Origin: TMP-86 sp039807285
GTDB taxonomy: Bacteria; Pseudomonadota; Gammaproteobacteria; Steroidobacterales; Steroidobacteraceae
Direction of reading: 5' to 3'
DNA: 64,000 nucleotides
Assembly (NCBI GenBank): GCA_044226785.1
Contig: JBGAGK010000001.1
Coordinates: forward strand, 62,001-126,000
The translations under genes were made by a program, and so were the position numbers. This document shows positions 24,742-33,485 of the stretch, piece by piece. Below the pieces are notes generated by a model. It made no database searches. It saw nothing but the letters and a program-made list of their open reading frames with translations, and was not told the DNA's origin. How positions within the stretch are numbered: position 1 is the stretch's first letter; each line of letters starts with the position of its first letter.

Positions 24742-26159
24742 TGATACGCCTCCCGCACCTGCGCCAGCAGCCGGTCGATCGTCTGCCGGTCCAGCCACCG
24801 GCCCGCCTTCATGACGCCCCTGATCCCGTCGACATGCCCGATATCCTCCAGTGGATTGGCGGCAAGCCACACCACATCGGCCCGCTTGCCCACCTCGAGG
24901 GTGCCCCATCGCGCCTGATCGCCCGAAACCGCAGCCGCGTTGACTGTCGCAGCCCGAAGCGCATCGTAAGGCGACAGACCCGCCCGGACCAGCAATGCAA
25001 GCTCCTCATGCGTGCTGAAACCGTGGATCAGGCCCGGAACGCCCGAATCCGTGCCGGCTACGAGCGGCACACCCGCCTGGTGGAGCGCGCGGATCAGCTG
25101 GTACAGATACGGCAGATACGTGTTCATCAGATAGTCGTGAGGCCACAACCTGTTGTAATCCCATTGACCGGATCGCATGAGCGCAGTGCCGGCCGAGAGT
25201 TCATAGGCCTGCCGCGGCCGCGCCGTATAGCGATCGATGTCCTGCGAATCGGCCAGGGCCTGGTTGACGATGAGCGTGGTGGTCACGGTGACGCCGGCAC
25301 TTCTGATGCGCGGAACCATGCGCGGGATGAAGTCCGGATCGATGAGGTACCTGTCAAACACCCGCTTCGGATCGAAGTGCTCGAAGAAGTCCGGGTGGAA
25401 GGAATGCACATGGGCGATCCCATCCTGGCCGGCGGCCAGCACCCCGGCCGTACCCACGCTGTAGGGAATGTGTCCGACCACGTACATGCCCCTGGCCTTC
25501 GCCTGCGCGATTGCCGCGCGATAGGCATCGGCCGGAAGGAATGTGTACGGTTTCAGGATGCGAAAGCCCGCATCGTACTGACGGTTGACCTCCCTCACGG
25601 CCTCGGCCGCATTGGCGATCACCACCGTCTCGGCATCCGCTCTTCGTCCGCCGAGGATGGGTCCGGTGGTGTGGATCGAGGGACCCAGCCATTCACCGGC
25701 AGCCACCCGGCGCGCCCAGTCCAGATAGGCCGGTCGGCCCGACATCTCGCGCACGGTGGTCACACCGTTTGCCAGGAACAGCGCCAGGGTCAGCGGATTT
25801 CCGGCCGAATGCACATGCATGTCGGCCAGGCCCGGAATCAGATAGCCGCCTTCGCCATCGATGATCCGGTAGCCGGGCGGCACCTGCGTTTCCTTCACGC
25901 TGCCCAACCCTGCGATACGCCCGCCACTGACCAGGACCACCTGATCCTCGAGCACCCGGGAAGTGGTCATCGGCAGGACATGGACGTTCACGAAGGCCGT
26001 GTCGCGGGCCGAAGGCCCGGTCAGGGGCGGATGTGATTCCAGCCGGTGGAGCTGCGCCTCGTAACGGGCCTGTGCCGTGTCAGGTGGCGGGTCGGCGGCG
26101 CATGCGAACCCCGTGCTGGTGATCCACGCGCACAGCGCCAGCCCCCAGCTGCGTGTCAT
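24738..26159 (-). CDS. Secreted amidohydrolase-family protein (imidazolonepropionase-like)
   Basis: The 473-aa protein starts with a signal peptide (about 1-22, ACAAD). The metal-dependent amidohydrolase core has H115-x-H117 (ADMHVH), a possible carboxylated K203 (ILKPY), H230 (VVGH), H250 (IAHVH) and D371 (AGTDSG), the full set for a dinuclear site. Family members cut cyclic amides, imidazolones and N-acyl amino acids. It overlaps the next gene by 4 bp (GTGA) and the larger amidohydrolase upstream also by 4 bp. The substrate is unknown, but the exported location in an operon with a TonB-dependent receptor suggests a periplasmic breakdown step. Confidence 0.88.
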   Translation of the reverse strand: MTRSWGLALCAWITSTGFACAADPPPDTAQARYEAQLHRLESHPPLTGPSARDTAFVNVHVLPMTTSRVLEDQVVLVSGGRIAGLGSVKETQVPPGYRIIDGEGGYLIPGLADMHVHSAGNPLTLALFLANGVTTVREMSGRPAYLDWARRVAAGEWLGPSIHTTGPILGGRRADAETVVIANAAEAVREVNRQYDAGFRILKPYTFLPADAYRAAIAQAKARGMYVVGHIPYSVGTAGVLAAGQDGIAHVHSFHPDFFEHFDPKRVFDRYLIDPDFIPRMVPRIRSAGVTVTTTLIVNQALADSQDIDRYTARPRQAYELSAGTALMRSGQWDYNRLWPHDYLMNTYLPYLYQLIRALHQAGVPLVAGTDSGVPGLIHGFSTHEELALLVRAGLSPYDALRAATVNAAAVSGDQARWGTLEVGKRADVVWLAANPLEDIGHVDGIRGVMKAGRWLDRQTIDRLLAQVREAYQ

Positions 26160-28186
26160 GACCCATCCAGCACGCGCATCGGTGGCCGGGTGGCAAATGG
26201 CTGGACGCCCATGGCGGTGTAGATCTCATCGGGAAACAGGATTCTCCCGCGGCTCATGACCATGCGGGTCTTGCGCAGCACGGACAGGTCCTGCACCGGA
26301 TCGCCATCGAGCAGCATGAGGTCCGCCACCTTGCCCTGCTCGATCGAGCCCACCTCGTGATCGCGCTTCAGGTAGCGCGCGCAATCCAGGGTCGCGATCT
26401 GCAGCACGCGGGCATGGGGAATTCCGGCGCGGCCATACACCTCGAGCTCGCTGTGCAGCATGAACCCCGGGACATCGTCCGTGCCCGGCACGATGGGAAT
26501 CCCGTCATCGTACAGGCGCTTTCCCGCTTCCAGCAGCTTCTTCCAGGCCGCCTCGTAAAGGGCTGCCTGTCCGGGCTTCATGTCCAGCACGGCCGTGCGG
26601 CGCGCCCGCTGCACCGGACCCGGCATGTGGGTCAGCCACTCTTCGATGCTCGGCGGTGATTTTCCCGGCCGGCTGAGCAGCATCCATTCCAGTCCTGCCA
26701 GGGTGACATCCACCGTGGTGCCCCGATCCTTCATGAGCTGGAACATCCGGCGCACGGGCCCGCTGTCCAGATCGAGATTGCCCATGCGCTCGCCGACCGC
26801 GGTGAAGCGCAACGTCGTACGGGTATCTTCCTGCGGCTCGAGCACGAAGCTCAGCAGCAGCTGGTTCATGTGATTGATTTCATCGTAACCATCACGGACC
26901 GCCCGTTCCGAAGTCATGAAGGCGGGCACGTGCCCGCTGACACGCAGGCCGAGCCTGTGGGCCTCGGCCGCCATCGGCGCCACCCAGTCAGGCGTGATGG
27001 AGCTGTAGATCTTGATGGCCGTGTAGCCGTGATCCGCGTACCAGCGCACCTTCTCGAGGGCCGCTGGAAGATCGCCCACCACGAAACCCATCTTGGCGGA
27101 GAAGGGCGAACGGCCTTCGATGAACCCGGAGGCGATGATGGTCGGACCCATGACCGAACCGGCACGGGTCCGGGTCTGCAGATCCAGCAGGAGATCGTTG
27201 TGATTGCCCATGTCACGAACGCTGGTGACCCCGCCGGCCAGGTACAGCGGCATGTCCCATTCACTGACATGCGAGTGCATGTCGGTCAGGCCCGCCAGCA
27301 ATGTGCCCCCCTGCCCATCGATGACCACACCTGCGGATGGGGCGGGGTCATCCGGCCGCACGCCCACGATCCGCTCGCCGTACACCACCACCGTCGAGGC
27401 CGGTCCGAGGATCCCTGTGTGACTGTCGAATACGCGGACGTTGCGGATGTAGACTGGCTGATTGAATTGATGGGCGAACTGCCGGGTCAGGCGCTCCAGA
27501 TACTCGCGGTTGAGCGTCGCGGCCAGCTCCGACAGCCGGTGGAACCCGGATTCAAACCCTTTGGGCACCACGACCGAACCCGCATCGATGGTGCCGAAGA
27601 ATTCGCCCGTCGCATCCCCGAGCACGAAAACCGGTTCGGCCCGGATGCCCCAGAGCGCATAGACCATGGTCGGCCTGGAGACGCCTCCGGCGTTGAGGGT
27701 CAGTTCACGGAGTTTTTCCACCCGCAGGGTGCCGGCGGGCAGCGCATCGAGCTTGAAGTCCGGGCGCTTGAGCAGTGAACGGAGGTACATGCCGTACGCC
27801 CATGGGCTGGAATGGGTCGCGACATAGATCCCCGCATCGGAGCGCGCCCTGCCTGAATCACTGAGGCTCCGCCAGGACACCTCCCGCCGGGATTGATGAA
27901 AGCTCTCCCTGACCGGCGCGCCCATCGAGGACGCTCCCTCGATCTTCCAGTCGGCGGGCAGCCCCGCCGGATCCATGACCAGGGTCTCCTTCAGCTTCGG
28001 GCCGCGGCCATTGTCATCCACCCGGTAGTCGATCGAGATCCTGCTGCCTTCGCTGCGCACATCCAGAGTGCCGACGGTCTCGTCGTTGGACACCACGGAA
28101 AAGCGCTGGTCCGCGTGGGCAGCAGGTCCCAGCAGCATGAAGCCGAGCAGCGCCTTCGCGCAGTTGCGGTGCATGAACGACATCAC
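26156..28186 (-). CDS. Large secreted amidohydrolase with N-terminal extra domain
   Basis: The 676-aa protein has a signal peptide (about 1-25, AHAD), an extra N-terminal domain (about 27-235) of unknown function that reads like a beta-rich outer-membrane-protein-associated domain, then an amidohydrolase domain. Metal residues are H304-x-H306 (TDMHSH), K392 (IKIYSS), H419 (SGHVP), H439 (INHMN) and D570 (PGTDDVPG). It overlaps the 118-aa gene upstream and the 473-aa amidohydrolase downstream by 4 bp each. Two amidohydrolases in tandem with different domain layouts suggest sequential or parallel hydrolysis of related compounds. Confidence 0.87.
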   Translation of the reverse strand: MMSFMHRNCAKALLGFMLLGPAAHADQRFSVVSNDETVGTLDVRSEGSRISIDYRVDDNGRGPKLKETLVMDPAGLPADWKIEGASSMGAPVRESFHQSRREVSWRSLSDSGRARSDAGIYVATHSSPWAYGMYLRSLLKRPDFKLDALPAGTLRVEKLRELTLNAGGVSRPTMVYALWGIRAEPVFVLGDATGEFFGTIDAGSVVVPKGFESGFHRLSELAATLNREYLERLTRQFAHQFNQPVYIRNVRVFDSHTGILGPASTVVVYGERIVGVRPDDPAPSAGVVIDGQGGTLLAGLTDMHSHVSEWDMPLYLAGGVTSVRDMGNHNDLLLDLQTRTRAGSVMGPTIIASGFIEGRSPFSAKMGFVVGDLPAALEKVRWYADHGYTAIKIYSSITPDWVAPMAAEAHRLGLRVSGHVPAFMTSERAVRDGYDEINHMNQLLLSFVLEPQEDTRTTLRFTAVGERMGNLDLDSGPVRRMFQLMKDRGTTVDVTLAGLEWMLLSRPGKSPPSIEEWLTHMPGPVQRARRTAVLDMKPGQAALYEAAWKKLLEAGKRLYDDGIPIVPGTDDVPGFMLHSELEVYGRAGIPHARVLQIATLDCARYLKRDHEVGSIEQGKVADLMLLDGDPVQDLSVLRKTRMVMSRGRILFPDEIYTAMGVQPFATRPPMRVLDGS

Positions 28187-28539
28187 TCGATCCAGAGGTC
28201 GCGCTCCTTGTCCTTCCAGAACTCCAGTCCCATGGTTTCGTGATTGAACACGTTGGCGTAGTAAGGATCGTTCTTCTTGTATTCGGTGTAGGGTCCCGTG
28301 TAGTCGGCACGGCGTTTCTTGTAGGTCTCGTATGCAGCCAGGCTCTCATACTCCCACAGGATGAAGTGACGCCCCGATTCCAGACCCGCGGCATGCTTGA
28401 CGAAATAGCGCACGCTCTTCCATTCCTTGAACAGGTCGCGGTGCTCGCGAACCCAGGTCAGCCAGCGGCGCATCCATTCGTCATGTTCCTTTGCCTTGCC
28501 TTCGGCGACCACCCAGCTTTCCATTTCAAATACGGACAT
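28183..28539 (-). CDS. Small dimeric alpha/beta-barrel-like protein (118 aa)
   Basis: The start at 28539 has a strong GGGAGGGTG ribosome site. The 118 residues begin MSVFEMESWVVAEGKAKEH and contain an aromatic- and charge-rich pattern (EWMRRWLTWVREH, then RHFILWEYESLAAYETYKKR) that looks like a NIPSNAP/EthD-type dimeric alpha/beta barrel. I do not recognise a specific family. No signal peptide. It overlaps the amidohydrolase gene by 4 bp and the preceding 81-aa gene by 14 bp, which places it in the operon. Function unknown; such small barrels often bind or modify hydrophobic or aromatic ligands. Confidence 0.8.
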   Translation of the reverse strand: MSVFEMESWVVAEGKAKEHDEWMRRWLTWVREHRDLFKEWKSVRYFVKHAAGLESGRHFILWEYESLAAYETYKKRRADYTGPYTEYKKNDPYYANVFNHETMGLEFWKDKERDLWIE

Positions 28540-28771
28540 TGCGGCACCCTCCCAACTCGCCCGCATGGCGCAGCAGCACTGCACGCGTCTGCTCATCCGC
28601 CTCACCCGGCAGGGGCTGTCGCGGTGTCGGCCGATTGCCGGCGCTGGCGCCGTCCTCACCACCGCCGGATACACCCCGGGCTGCCGCTCCCGGAGAATCA
28701 CCCACTCCCAGCACCAGCCCGCCCGCAAGGGCGGCGCCCAGCAGCTGTCTGCGCCTGATTGTCTCTGTCAT
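28526..28771 (-). CDS. Short exported-type protein with Tat-like signal (81 aa)
   Basis: A GGAGGAG ribosome site precedes the ATG at 28771. The product starts MTETIRRRQLLGAALAGG, a Tat-like or general signal pattern, followed by a Gly/Ala/Pro-rich low-complexity region and little else. It ends 14 bp inside the next gene and starts 16 bp after the receptor stop. I do not recognise it. It may be a short exported peptide, a remnant of a larger exported enzyme, or a leader for coupling translation. Codon and composition fit coding DNA, but the low complexity limits confidence. Confidence 0.6.
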   Translation of the reverse strand: MTETIRRRQLLGAALAGGLVLGVGDSPGAAARGVSGGGEDGASAGNRPTPRQPLPGEADEQTRAVLLRHAGELGGCRNVRI

Positions 28772-28787
28772 GACTCCTCCTGCCGGA

Positions 28788-31460
28788 TCACCGCGTATTC
28801 AATGCAACCCGAACGCCCCAGACCCGCGGGTTGGGTCTCACCCGTACGCCTCCGAATCCGAAACCCGCCAGTCCCGTGTAGTACTCCTTGTCGAAAGCGT
28901 TCTCGAGATATCCCTCCACCAGCCAGGCGCCTGTTCTCGCACCCAGTCGCAGGTTCGTCACCTGGTAGGAGGGAATATCGAACGGGAACCGGTGCTCGAT
29001 GATGGACTGGACATCCGGCTTGGTCTTGGACCGGTAGTTCCATTCGGCGCGCGCATATCCGGTGGTTTCCGCTGCGAAGCCACTCAGCGGAAACTCGTAC
29101 TGGGCATTGGCGCTCAGCGTCCAGCGTGGCGCACGGATGACGTCAGTCCCCGAAAGATCGACCTGCACCCCCGAGACCAGTGCATCGGGGAACTTGTCGA
29201 ATTTCGCATTCAGGTAACCGATGCCGGATTCCAGCTGCAGCTGCGGGATGGGACGCGCCGCGATCTCAAGCTCGACGCCCTTGCTCGATGCACTCGCCGC
29301 GTTCGTGGTCGCGTCGATGACCGTGATGACATGCGTCACCGGATCGGTGATCGTTGCGCTGGATTCGACCTGCAGGTCCTTCCACTTCATGTAGAAGGCG
29401 GTGGCGTTGAGCATCACCTTGTGGTCGAGCCAGTAGGAACGCATGCCGAGTTCGTAGTTCCAGAGGTTTTCCTTGTTGAAGTACTGCTGCGGAAGCGCGG
29501 CGTTGAACTGCAGGCCGCCAGCCTTGTAGCCCTTCGAGGCCGTTACATAGGTGGTCAGATCGTCAGTCCAGTCGTACGACACCGAAAACCGCGGTGAGAA
29601 GTCGGAGAACGGGGCCTGGCCTTTGTTCTTCTGCTTGGGCGTTCCGAATCCGATGCCGCCCGACGTCTCCCGGACCGTATCGTGGGAATACCGGCCCCCG
29701 GCCGTCAGGGCCAGCTTGTCGGACACATGCCAGGTCACCTGCCCGAATGCCGCCCAACTGTTGGTGCGCGTGTCCTCGACGACGATATCGATCGGAAACT
29801 CATTGGGCAGTCCGAAGAACTGGCCGGTGCCGGCGCGCACTTCGTGGAGGGTCCCGCGAATGTCTTCGGCGTACAGTGCGCCCGCCGTCCATACCAGGGG
29901 GCCATTACCCGACGACTGGATGCGCAGCTCCTCGCTCCAGCTCTGCGAGGTGTCGTGGATTTTCTGCGTCAGCAGCGGATCCTTGGTGAAATCGAGGTCA
30001 TCGAAGTAATCGCGCCTGGTATCCAGATACCCGGTGATCGAATGAACCTCGAAGCCCTCCGCCTGGTAACGCAGGTGGGCGATGCCGATGTTGTTGTCAT
30101 TCTCCTGCGTGAGCGGGTGGTCGTGATTCACTTGATGGATATTCTGCGGGTAGAACAGCAGGCCGTCCGAGACGGGCACGGGGGTGCCGGTGATCGATTC
30201 GGTGTCGGCGTTGAGCACGCCGGTGGGCACCAGCGGATTCAGGCCGGACTTCTCGCGCGTGATGAACCCGGAAAGATCAAGGGTCAGCCGGTCGTTGATC
30301 AGCCAGCGCGTGGCGAGCTTCATGTTGGTGAACCCGAAATTGCTCGACCCGCCGGCCGGATTGACGTTCTTGACGAAACCGTCGCTTTCCTCGTAGTTCA
30401 CCATCACGCGGGCATACAGGCGATCATCCACCACCGGCGCGTTGACCACGCCCATGACACCCCAGGTCCCGAATGAACCGTAATGTGCCTCGATCTGCCC
30501 CTCCAGCTTCGGACCCGGCTGCTTGGTGGTGATGTTCAGAGCGCCGCCGGTGGCATTGCGGCCGAAGAACGTGCCCTGCGGACCCCGCAGGACCTCGACC
30601 CGCTCGACGTCCTTGATGGCCGGGTTGACCGCGCCTTCCTGCGCGCCATTCGCCACGTTGAAGCCATCCACGTAGATGCCGAACGCATCCACGCGGCCGC
30701 CGATGTTGCTGACACCGCGGATGGCGATGTCAACCGACCGGGGCCCGCTCTTGCCCTCGTCCTGGAAGGTCACGTTGGGTGTCTGGCGGAAGTAGCCGCG
30801 CAGGTCCTGCACGTTGGCATCCTCCAGTTTCTTGCCGCTGAACACGCTGATGCTGGCCGGTACCTTCTGCAGGGTCTCCACGCGCCGCTCCGCCGTCACG
30901 ACGATCTCCTGCAGGGCGTTGTCGGGGGAAGCGACGTGTTGTGCCTCCTCGTTTTCGCCACTCGCCGCGCCTACTCCAGCAGCTTGCGTATCGCCAGACC
31001 GAGTTGCCTGAGCCAGACGAAGCCGCCCCCAGAATGGCCGCTCTTCCTTCCTGGCCTGACTGTTCGTGCCTGTGTTCGCGTCCTGACCTGGTGATGCGGC
31101 GGGGCTGGCAGACTGGCTGGCCAGTGCGGCGGTGCGCGGTACGGCATCGCGGGCATTCACGATGGCGATGGTCGTATCGTTGACGATGCGATAGCTCAGA
31201 CCCTGCGGAATCAGCAACGCATCCAGGGCCTGCTCCGGTGTCTTGCTGCCCCTGACCGGGCCCACCATCCGGTCACCCCCGAGTGCATCACTGAAGCCTG
31301 CGATCTGCAGCCGGGTCTGCTGGGCCAGTTCCTTAAGGGCGCCGTCCAGCGACTGACGCGGAATGTCCAGATCGTAGTGTTGAATGATGGCGTGCGCCTG
31401 CCCGGCGACCGCAAGCCCGCCCGCGGCAACCAGCGCTGCAGTGATGGCAGCAATTCGCAT
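28788..31460 (-). CDS. TonB-dependent receptor with STN signalling domain
   Basis: This 890-aa outer-membrane receptor imports an unknown ligand using TonB energy and signals to FecR. It has a signal peptide (1-24, QAHA), a secretin/TonB N-terminal (STN) domain (about 25-105), a low-complexity linker (about 110-185), a plug starting with the TonB-box-like EIVVTAERRVE (about 200-310, with VEVLRGPQGTFFGRNATGGA), and a C-terminal beta-barrel. The last residue is Arg (VALNTR), not the usual aromatic. The ATG at 31460 has GAGAGG ahead; the longer frame to 31679 is not needed. It follows FecR by 88 bp and leads the downstream catabolic genes. Confidence 0.93.
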   Translation of the reverse strand: MRIAAITAALVAAGGLAVAGQAHAIIQHYDLDIPRQSLDGALKELAQQTRLQIAGFSDALGGDRMVGPVRGSKTPEQALDALLIPQGLSYRIVNDTTIAIVNARDAVPRTAALASQSASPAASPGQDANTGTNSQARKEERPFWGRLRLAQATRSGDTQAAGVGAASGENEEAQHVASPDNALQEIVVTAERRVETLQKVPASISVFSGKKLEDANVQDLRGYFRQTPNVTFQDEGKSGPRSVDIAIRGVSNIGGRVDAFGIYVDGFNVANGAQEGAVNPAIKDVERVEVLRGPQGTFFGRNATGGALNITTKQPGPKLEGQIEAHYGSFGTWGVMGVVNAPVVDDRLYARVMVNYEESDGFVKNVNPAGGSSNFGFTNMKLATRWLINDRLTLDLSGFITREKSGLNPLVPTGVLNADTESITGTPVPVSDGLLFYPQNIHQVNHDHPLTQENDNNIGIAHLRYQAEGFEVHSITGYLDTRRDYFDDLDFTKDPLLTQKIHDTSQSWSEELRIQSSGNGPLVWTAGALYAEDIRGTLHEVRAGTGQFFGLPNEFPIDIVVEDTRTNSWAAFGQVTWHVSDKLALTAGGRYSHDTVRETSGGIGFGTPKQKNKGQAPFSDFSPRFSVSYDWTDDLTTYVTASKGYKAGGLQFNAALPQQYFNKENLWNYELGMRSYWLDHKVMLNATAFYMKWKDLQVESSATITDPVTHVITVIDATTNAASASSKGVELEIAARPIPQLQLESGIGYLNAKFDKFPDALVSGVQVDLSGTDVIRAPRWTLSANAQYEFPLSGFAAETTGYARAEWNYRSKTKPDVQSIIEHRFPFDIPSYQVTNLRLGARTGAWLVEGYLENAFDKEYYTGLAGFGFGGVRVRPNPRVWGVRVALNTR

Positions 31461-31548
31461 GAATCCTCTCCCCGTCCGTTGTTGATGAAAGTGTCGGGAC
31501 GGATATGAGACCGCATATATCGACGGACTTGACCCCCTGCCTGCCAAA

Positions 31549-32811
31549 TTATTTGTCCGCCGGCGTTGCCGGGGCCGGGCTGATCGTGATCCGGGTTTCA
31601 CTCGTCCGGACGACCTGGACCGGTGCGACGCTCTTGAGGAAGGCGAGGAACGCCTCCGGCTCCATCGCATTGAAGACACCCGTCATGGGCCGGGATGCCA
31701 GCTTCTCGTCGGCAACGGCGAGCTGCACGGCATTGTAGCGATTGAATTCCGCCACCACGGCGGAGATCGGGTCATTGCGGAATATCAGGCGCCCGGTGGC
31801 CCAGGCCAGTTCGCGCCGGCTGTCGACCTCCCGAACGGGCTCGGTGGCGCCCCCGCGATCCACCGTGAGTTGCTGGTTGGCGGTGAGGTAAACCTGCGCA
31901 CCACCCACCGCGGGACCGGAAACCATCGCAGAGTCAGCGCGGCCCGTCGGTACTCCCGGAAGAGCCGCCGGCTTCCTCTCGTCTTCGGGCAGAAGGGCTC
32001 CGCCATGGCGCACCAGACCCTGAGGCGGCCCGGGCAATGCAGCGCCTGGACCCTGGGTCGGCGTCAACGGCTTCCGGCCTGGTTCGCTGGAGACGGACAC
32101 CTTGCCTTCGGCGACCGTGACGATGGTGGCCGCACCAAGATGCTCCACGCCAAAGGCCGTTCCGACGGCCCGGACCATGGTGCCATTCGAATGCACGAAG
32201 AACGGACGCCGGTGGTTCTTCGAGACATGGAACACGGCCCGTCCATGTTCCAGAAAGATATCGCGCCCCTGCTTCGAGTACCGGACATGCAGACGGGTAT
32301 TGGGGTCCACCTGCACCAGACTCTCATCAGTCAGGACGACCTCGCGGCGCTCGGCGCGCCCCGTGGCGATGACCTGACCACGCATCCGCTCCATGAGGAA
32401 GTCCGTGAAAAGCACCGCACCCAGGATGCCGGCTGCCATCGCCACCCACTTCGTGGTCCGCCACATGCGCTGCAGACGCATGGCAGGCTCATGGGACCCG
32501 GAAAGCGGATCGCCGGTTCGAGACGATGCGCCAACTTCCGGCAACGAGGCACGTTCACCCAGGCTGATGATGTTCGTGTCATCGAGATCGCTCTCGCGAA
32601 GGGACATCGGGACGTGCGCCCATCGCTCGAACCGCTCCAGCGCCCCGTGCACCTGCGCCACACGCAGGATCTCGGCGATGTGGACCGGCGATTCCCGCAG
32701 CCAGTCGACGAACTCGCGGCGTTGGAACTCCGGCACCTCGTCCACCTGAAGGGTCACCCACCAGCCGGCGGCTTCCTCAGCGGCCCGCCTGCGTCGTTCA
32801 GTGGCGTCCAT
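31549..32811 (-). CDS. FecR-type anti-sigma factor
   Basis: The 420-aa inner-membrane protein relays the receptor signal and holds the partner sigma factor. It has a DUF4880-type N-terminal domain (1-50, with RREFVDWLRESPVHIAEILR), a single helix (about 125-147), a periplasmic FecR domain (about 150-260) and a C-terminal STN-contact-like region (about 345-415). A Pro/Gly-rich insert separates the FecR domain from the C-terminal part, which is unusual in length. The start at 32811 has GGAG 9 nt ahead and lies 14 bp inside the sigma gene. It probably senses occupancy of the adjacent receptor. Confidence 0.92.
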   Translation of the reverse strand: MDATERRRRAAEEAAGWWVTLQVDEVPEFQRREFVDWLRESPVHIAEILRVAQVHGALERFERWAHVPMSLRESDLDDTNIISLGERASLPEVGASSRTGDPLSGSHEPAMRLQRMWRTTKWVAMAAGILGAVLFTDFLMERMRGQVIATGRAERREVVLTDESLVQVDPNTRLHVRYSKQGRDIFLEHGRAVFHVSKNHRRPFFVHSNGTMVRAVGTAFGVEHLGAATIVTVAEGKVSVSSEPGRKPLTPTQGPGAALPGPPQGLVRHGGALLPEDERKPAALPGVPTGRADSAMVSGPAVGGAQVYLTANQQLTVDRGGATEPVREVDSRRELAWATGRLIFRNDPISAVVAEFNRYNAVQLAVADEKLASRPMTGVFNAMEPEAFLAFLKSVAPVQVVRTSETRITISPAPATPADK

Positions 32812-33337
32812 GCGTGATCACTCCGAACAGATCCGGATCCAGTTCGCGGCGCAGTTTTTCATAGCTCCTGATGAACTGGCGGCGGACGCTGCGCAACGAT
32901 TCGCCGAGCTCCCTGGCAATAGCAGCGTGGGTCATGTCCTCGACGAAGAACAGTCGCAGGATCACCCGCTGCCGCGGCGTGAGCGTGTTCAGCGCGCGCT
33001 CCACCTCATCCTGGGATTGCGCGATCAGCACCGGCTGTTCCGGACCCTGGTCGTCGACCAGGTCCTCGAGCCATTTCGGCTCATGTGGCTGACGATGCCG
33101 CGCACGGATCGACCACTCCGCCGCAACATGGGAGGCAACCTTGAACAGGTACGCCCGGGGGTGCTCGATCAGCTCGGCCTTGTCATAGCGCATGAGGCGC
33201 AGGAACACTTCCTGCGCGACATCATCCACGTCCGCAGCCGCAATGCCCCCTGCCCTGCTCAGCAGGAAGCGACGCATGGGCTTGCGCAGTTCGTTGAACC
33301 AGCCGGAAATCCGGCGCCTGGCGGCGGCCGAAGTCAT
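32798..33337 (-). CDS. FecI-type ECF sigma factor
   Basis: The 179-aa extracytoplasmic-function sigma factor directs RNA polymerase to the receptor operon. Region 2 contains VDDVAQEVFLRLMRYDKAELIEHPRAYLF-like features (stated in part only) and region 4 has LNTLTPRQRVILRLFFVEDM, a helix-turn-helix. I chose the ATG at 33337 with GGAGGAAGG ahead, not the longer frame to 33508. It overlaps fecR by 14 bp. With FecR and the STN receptor it makes a complete three-part cell-surface signalling system. Confidence 0.93.
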   Translation of the reverse strand: MTSAAARRRISGWFNELRKPMRRFLLSRAGGIAAADVDDVAQEVFLRLMRYDKAELIEHPRAYLFKVASHVAAEWSIRARHRQPHEPKWLEDLVDDQGPEQPVLIAQSQDEVERALNTLTPRQRVILRLFFVEDMTHAAIARELGESLRSVRRQFIRSYEKLRRELDPDLFGVITHGRH

Positions 33338-33451
33338 CTCCTCACCTTCCTCCCCGTTGCACCTGCGGTCAAGCAACAGACCGGGTGAGGTGCGCGATGT
33401 GTCCCCCCGGCGGCGAGCAGCATCCCGGGCGCCACGATGCTGGCCGATCTG

Positions 33452-33474
33452 CCTGGATACGGAATCCATCCAGG
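33452..33474. repeat. Inverted repeat upstream of the ECF sigma gene
   Basis: CCTGGAT and ATCCAGG (7 bp each) flank a 9-nt spacer. The site lies just past the dctA stop and 115 bp before the sigma-factor start. It has no T-run, so it is not a clear terminator; it could be an operator or chance symmetry. Confidence 0.35.
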
Positions 33475-33485
33475 GGAAGCGCTGA

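Noticed and set aside
23587..24909. Longer start of the dipeptidase-like gene at 24909
   Set aside because: The extra residues are antisense-like in composition and lie inside the amidohydrolase gene; the GTG at 24741 gives a coupled GTGA junction and a Tat-like signal.
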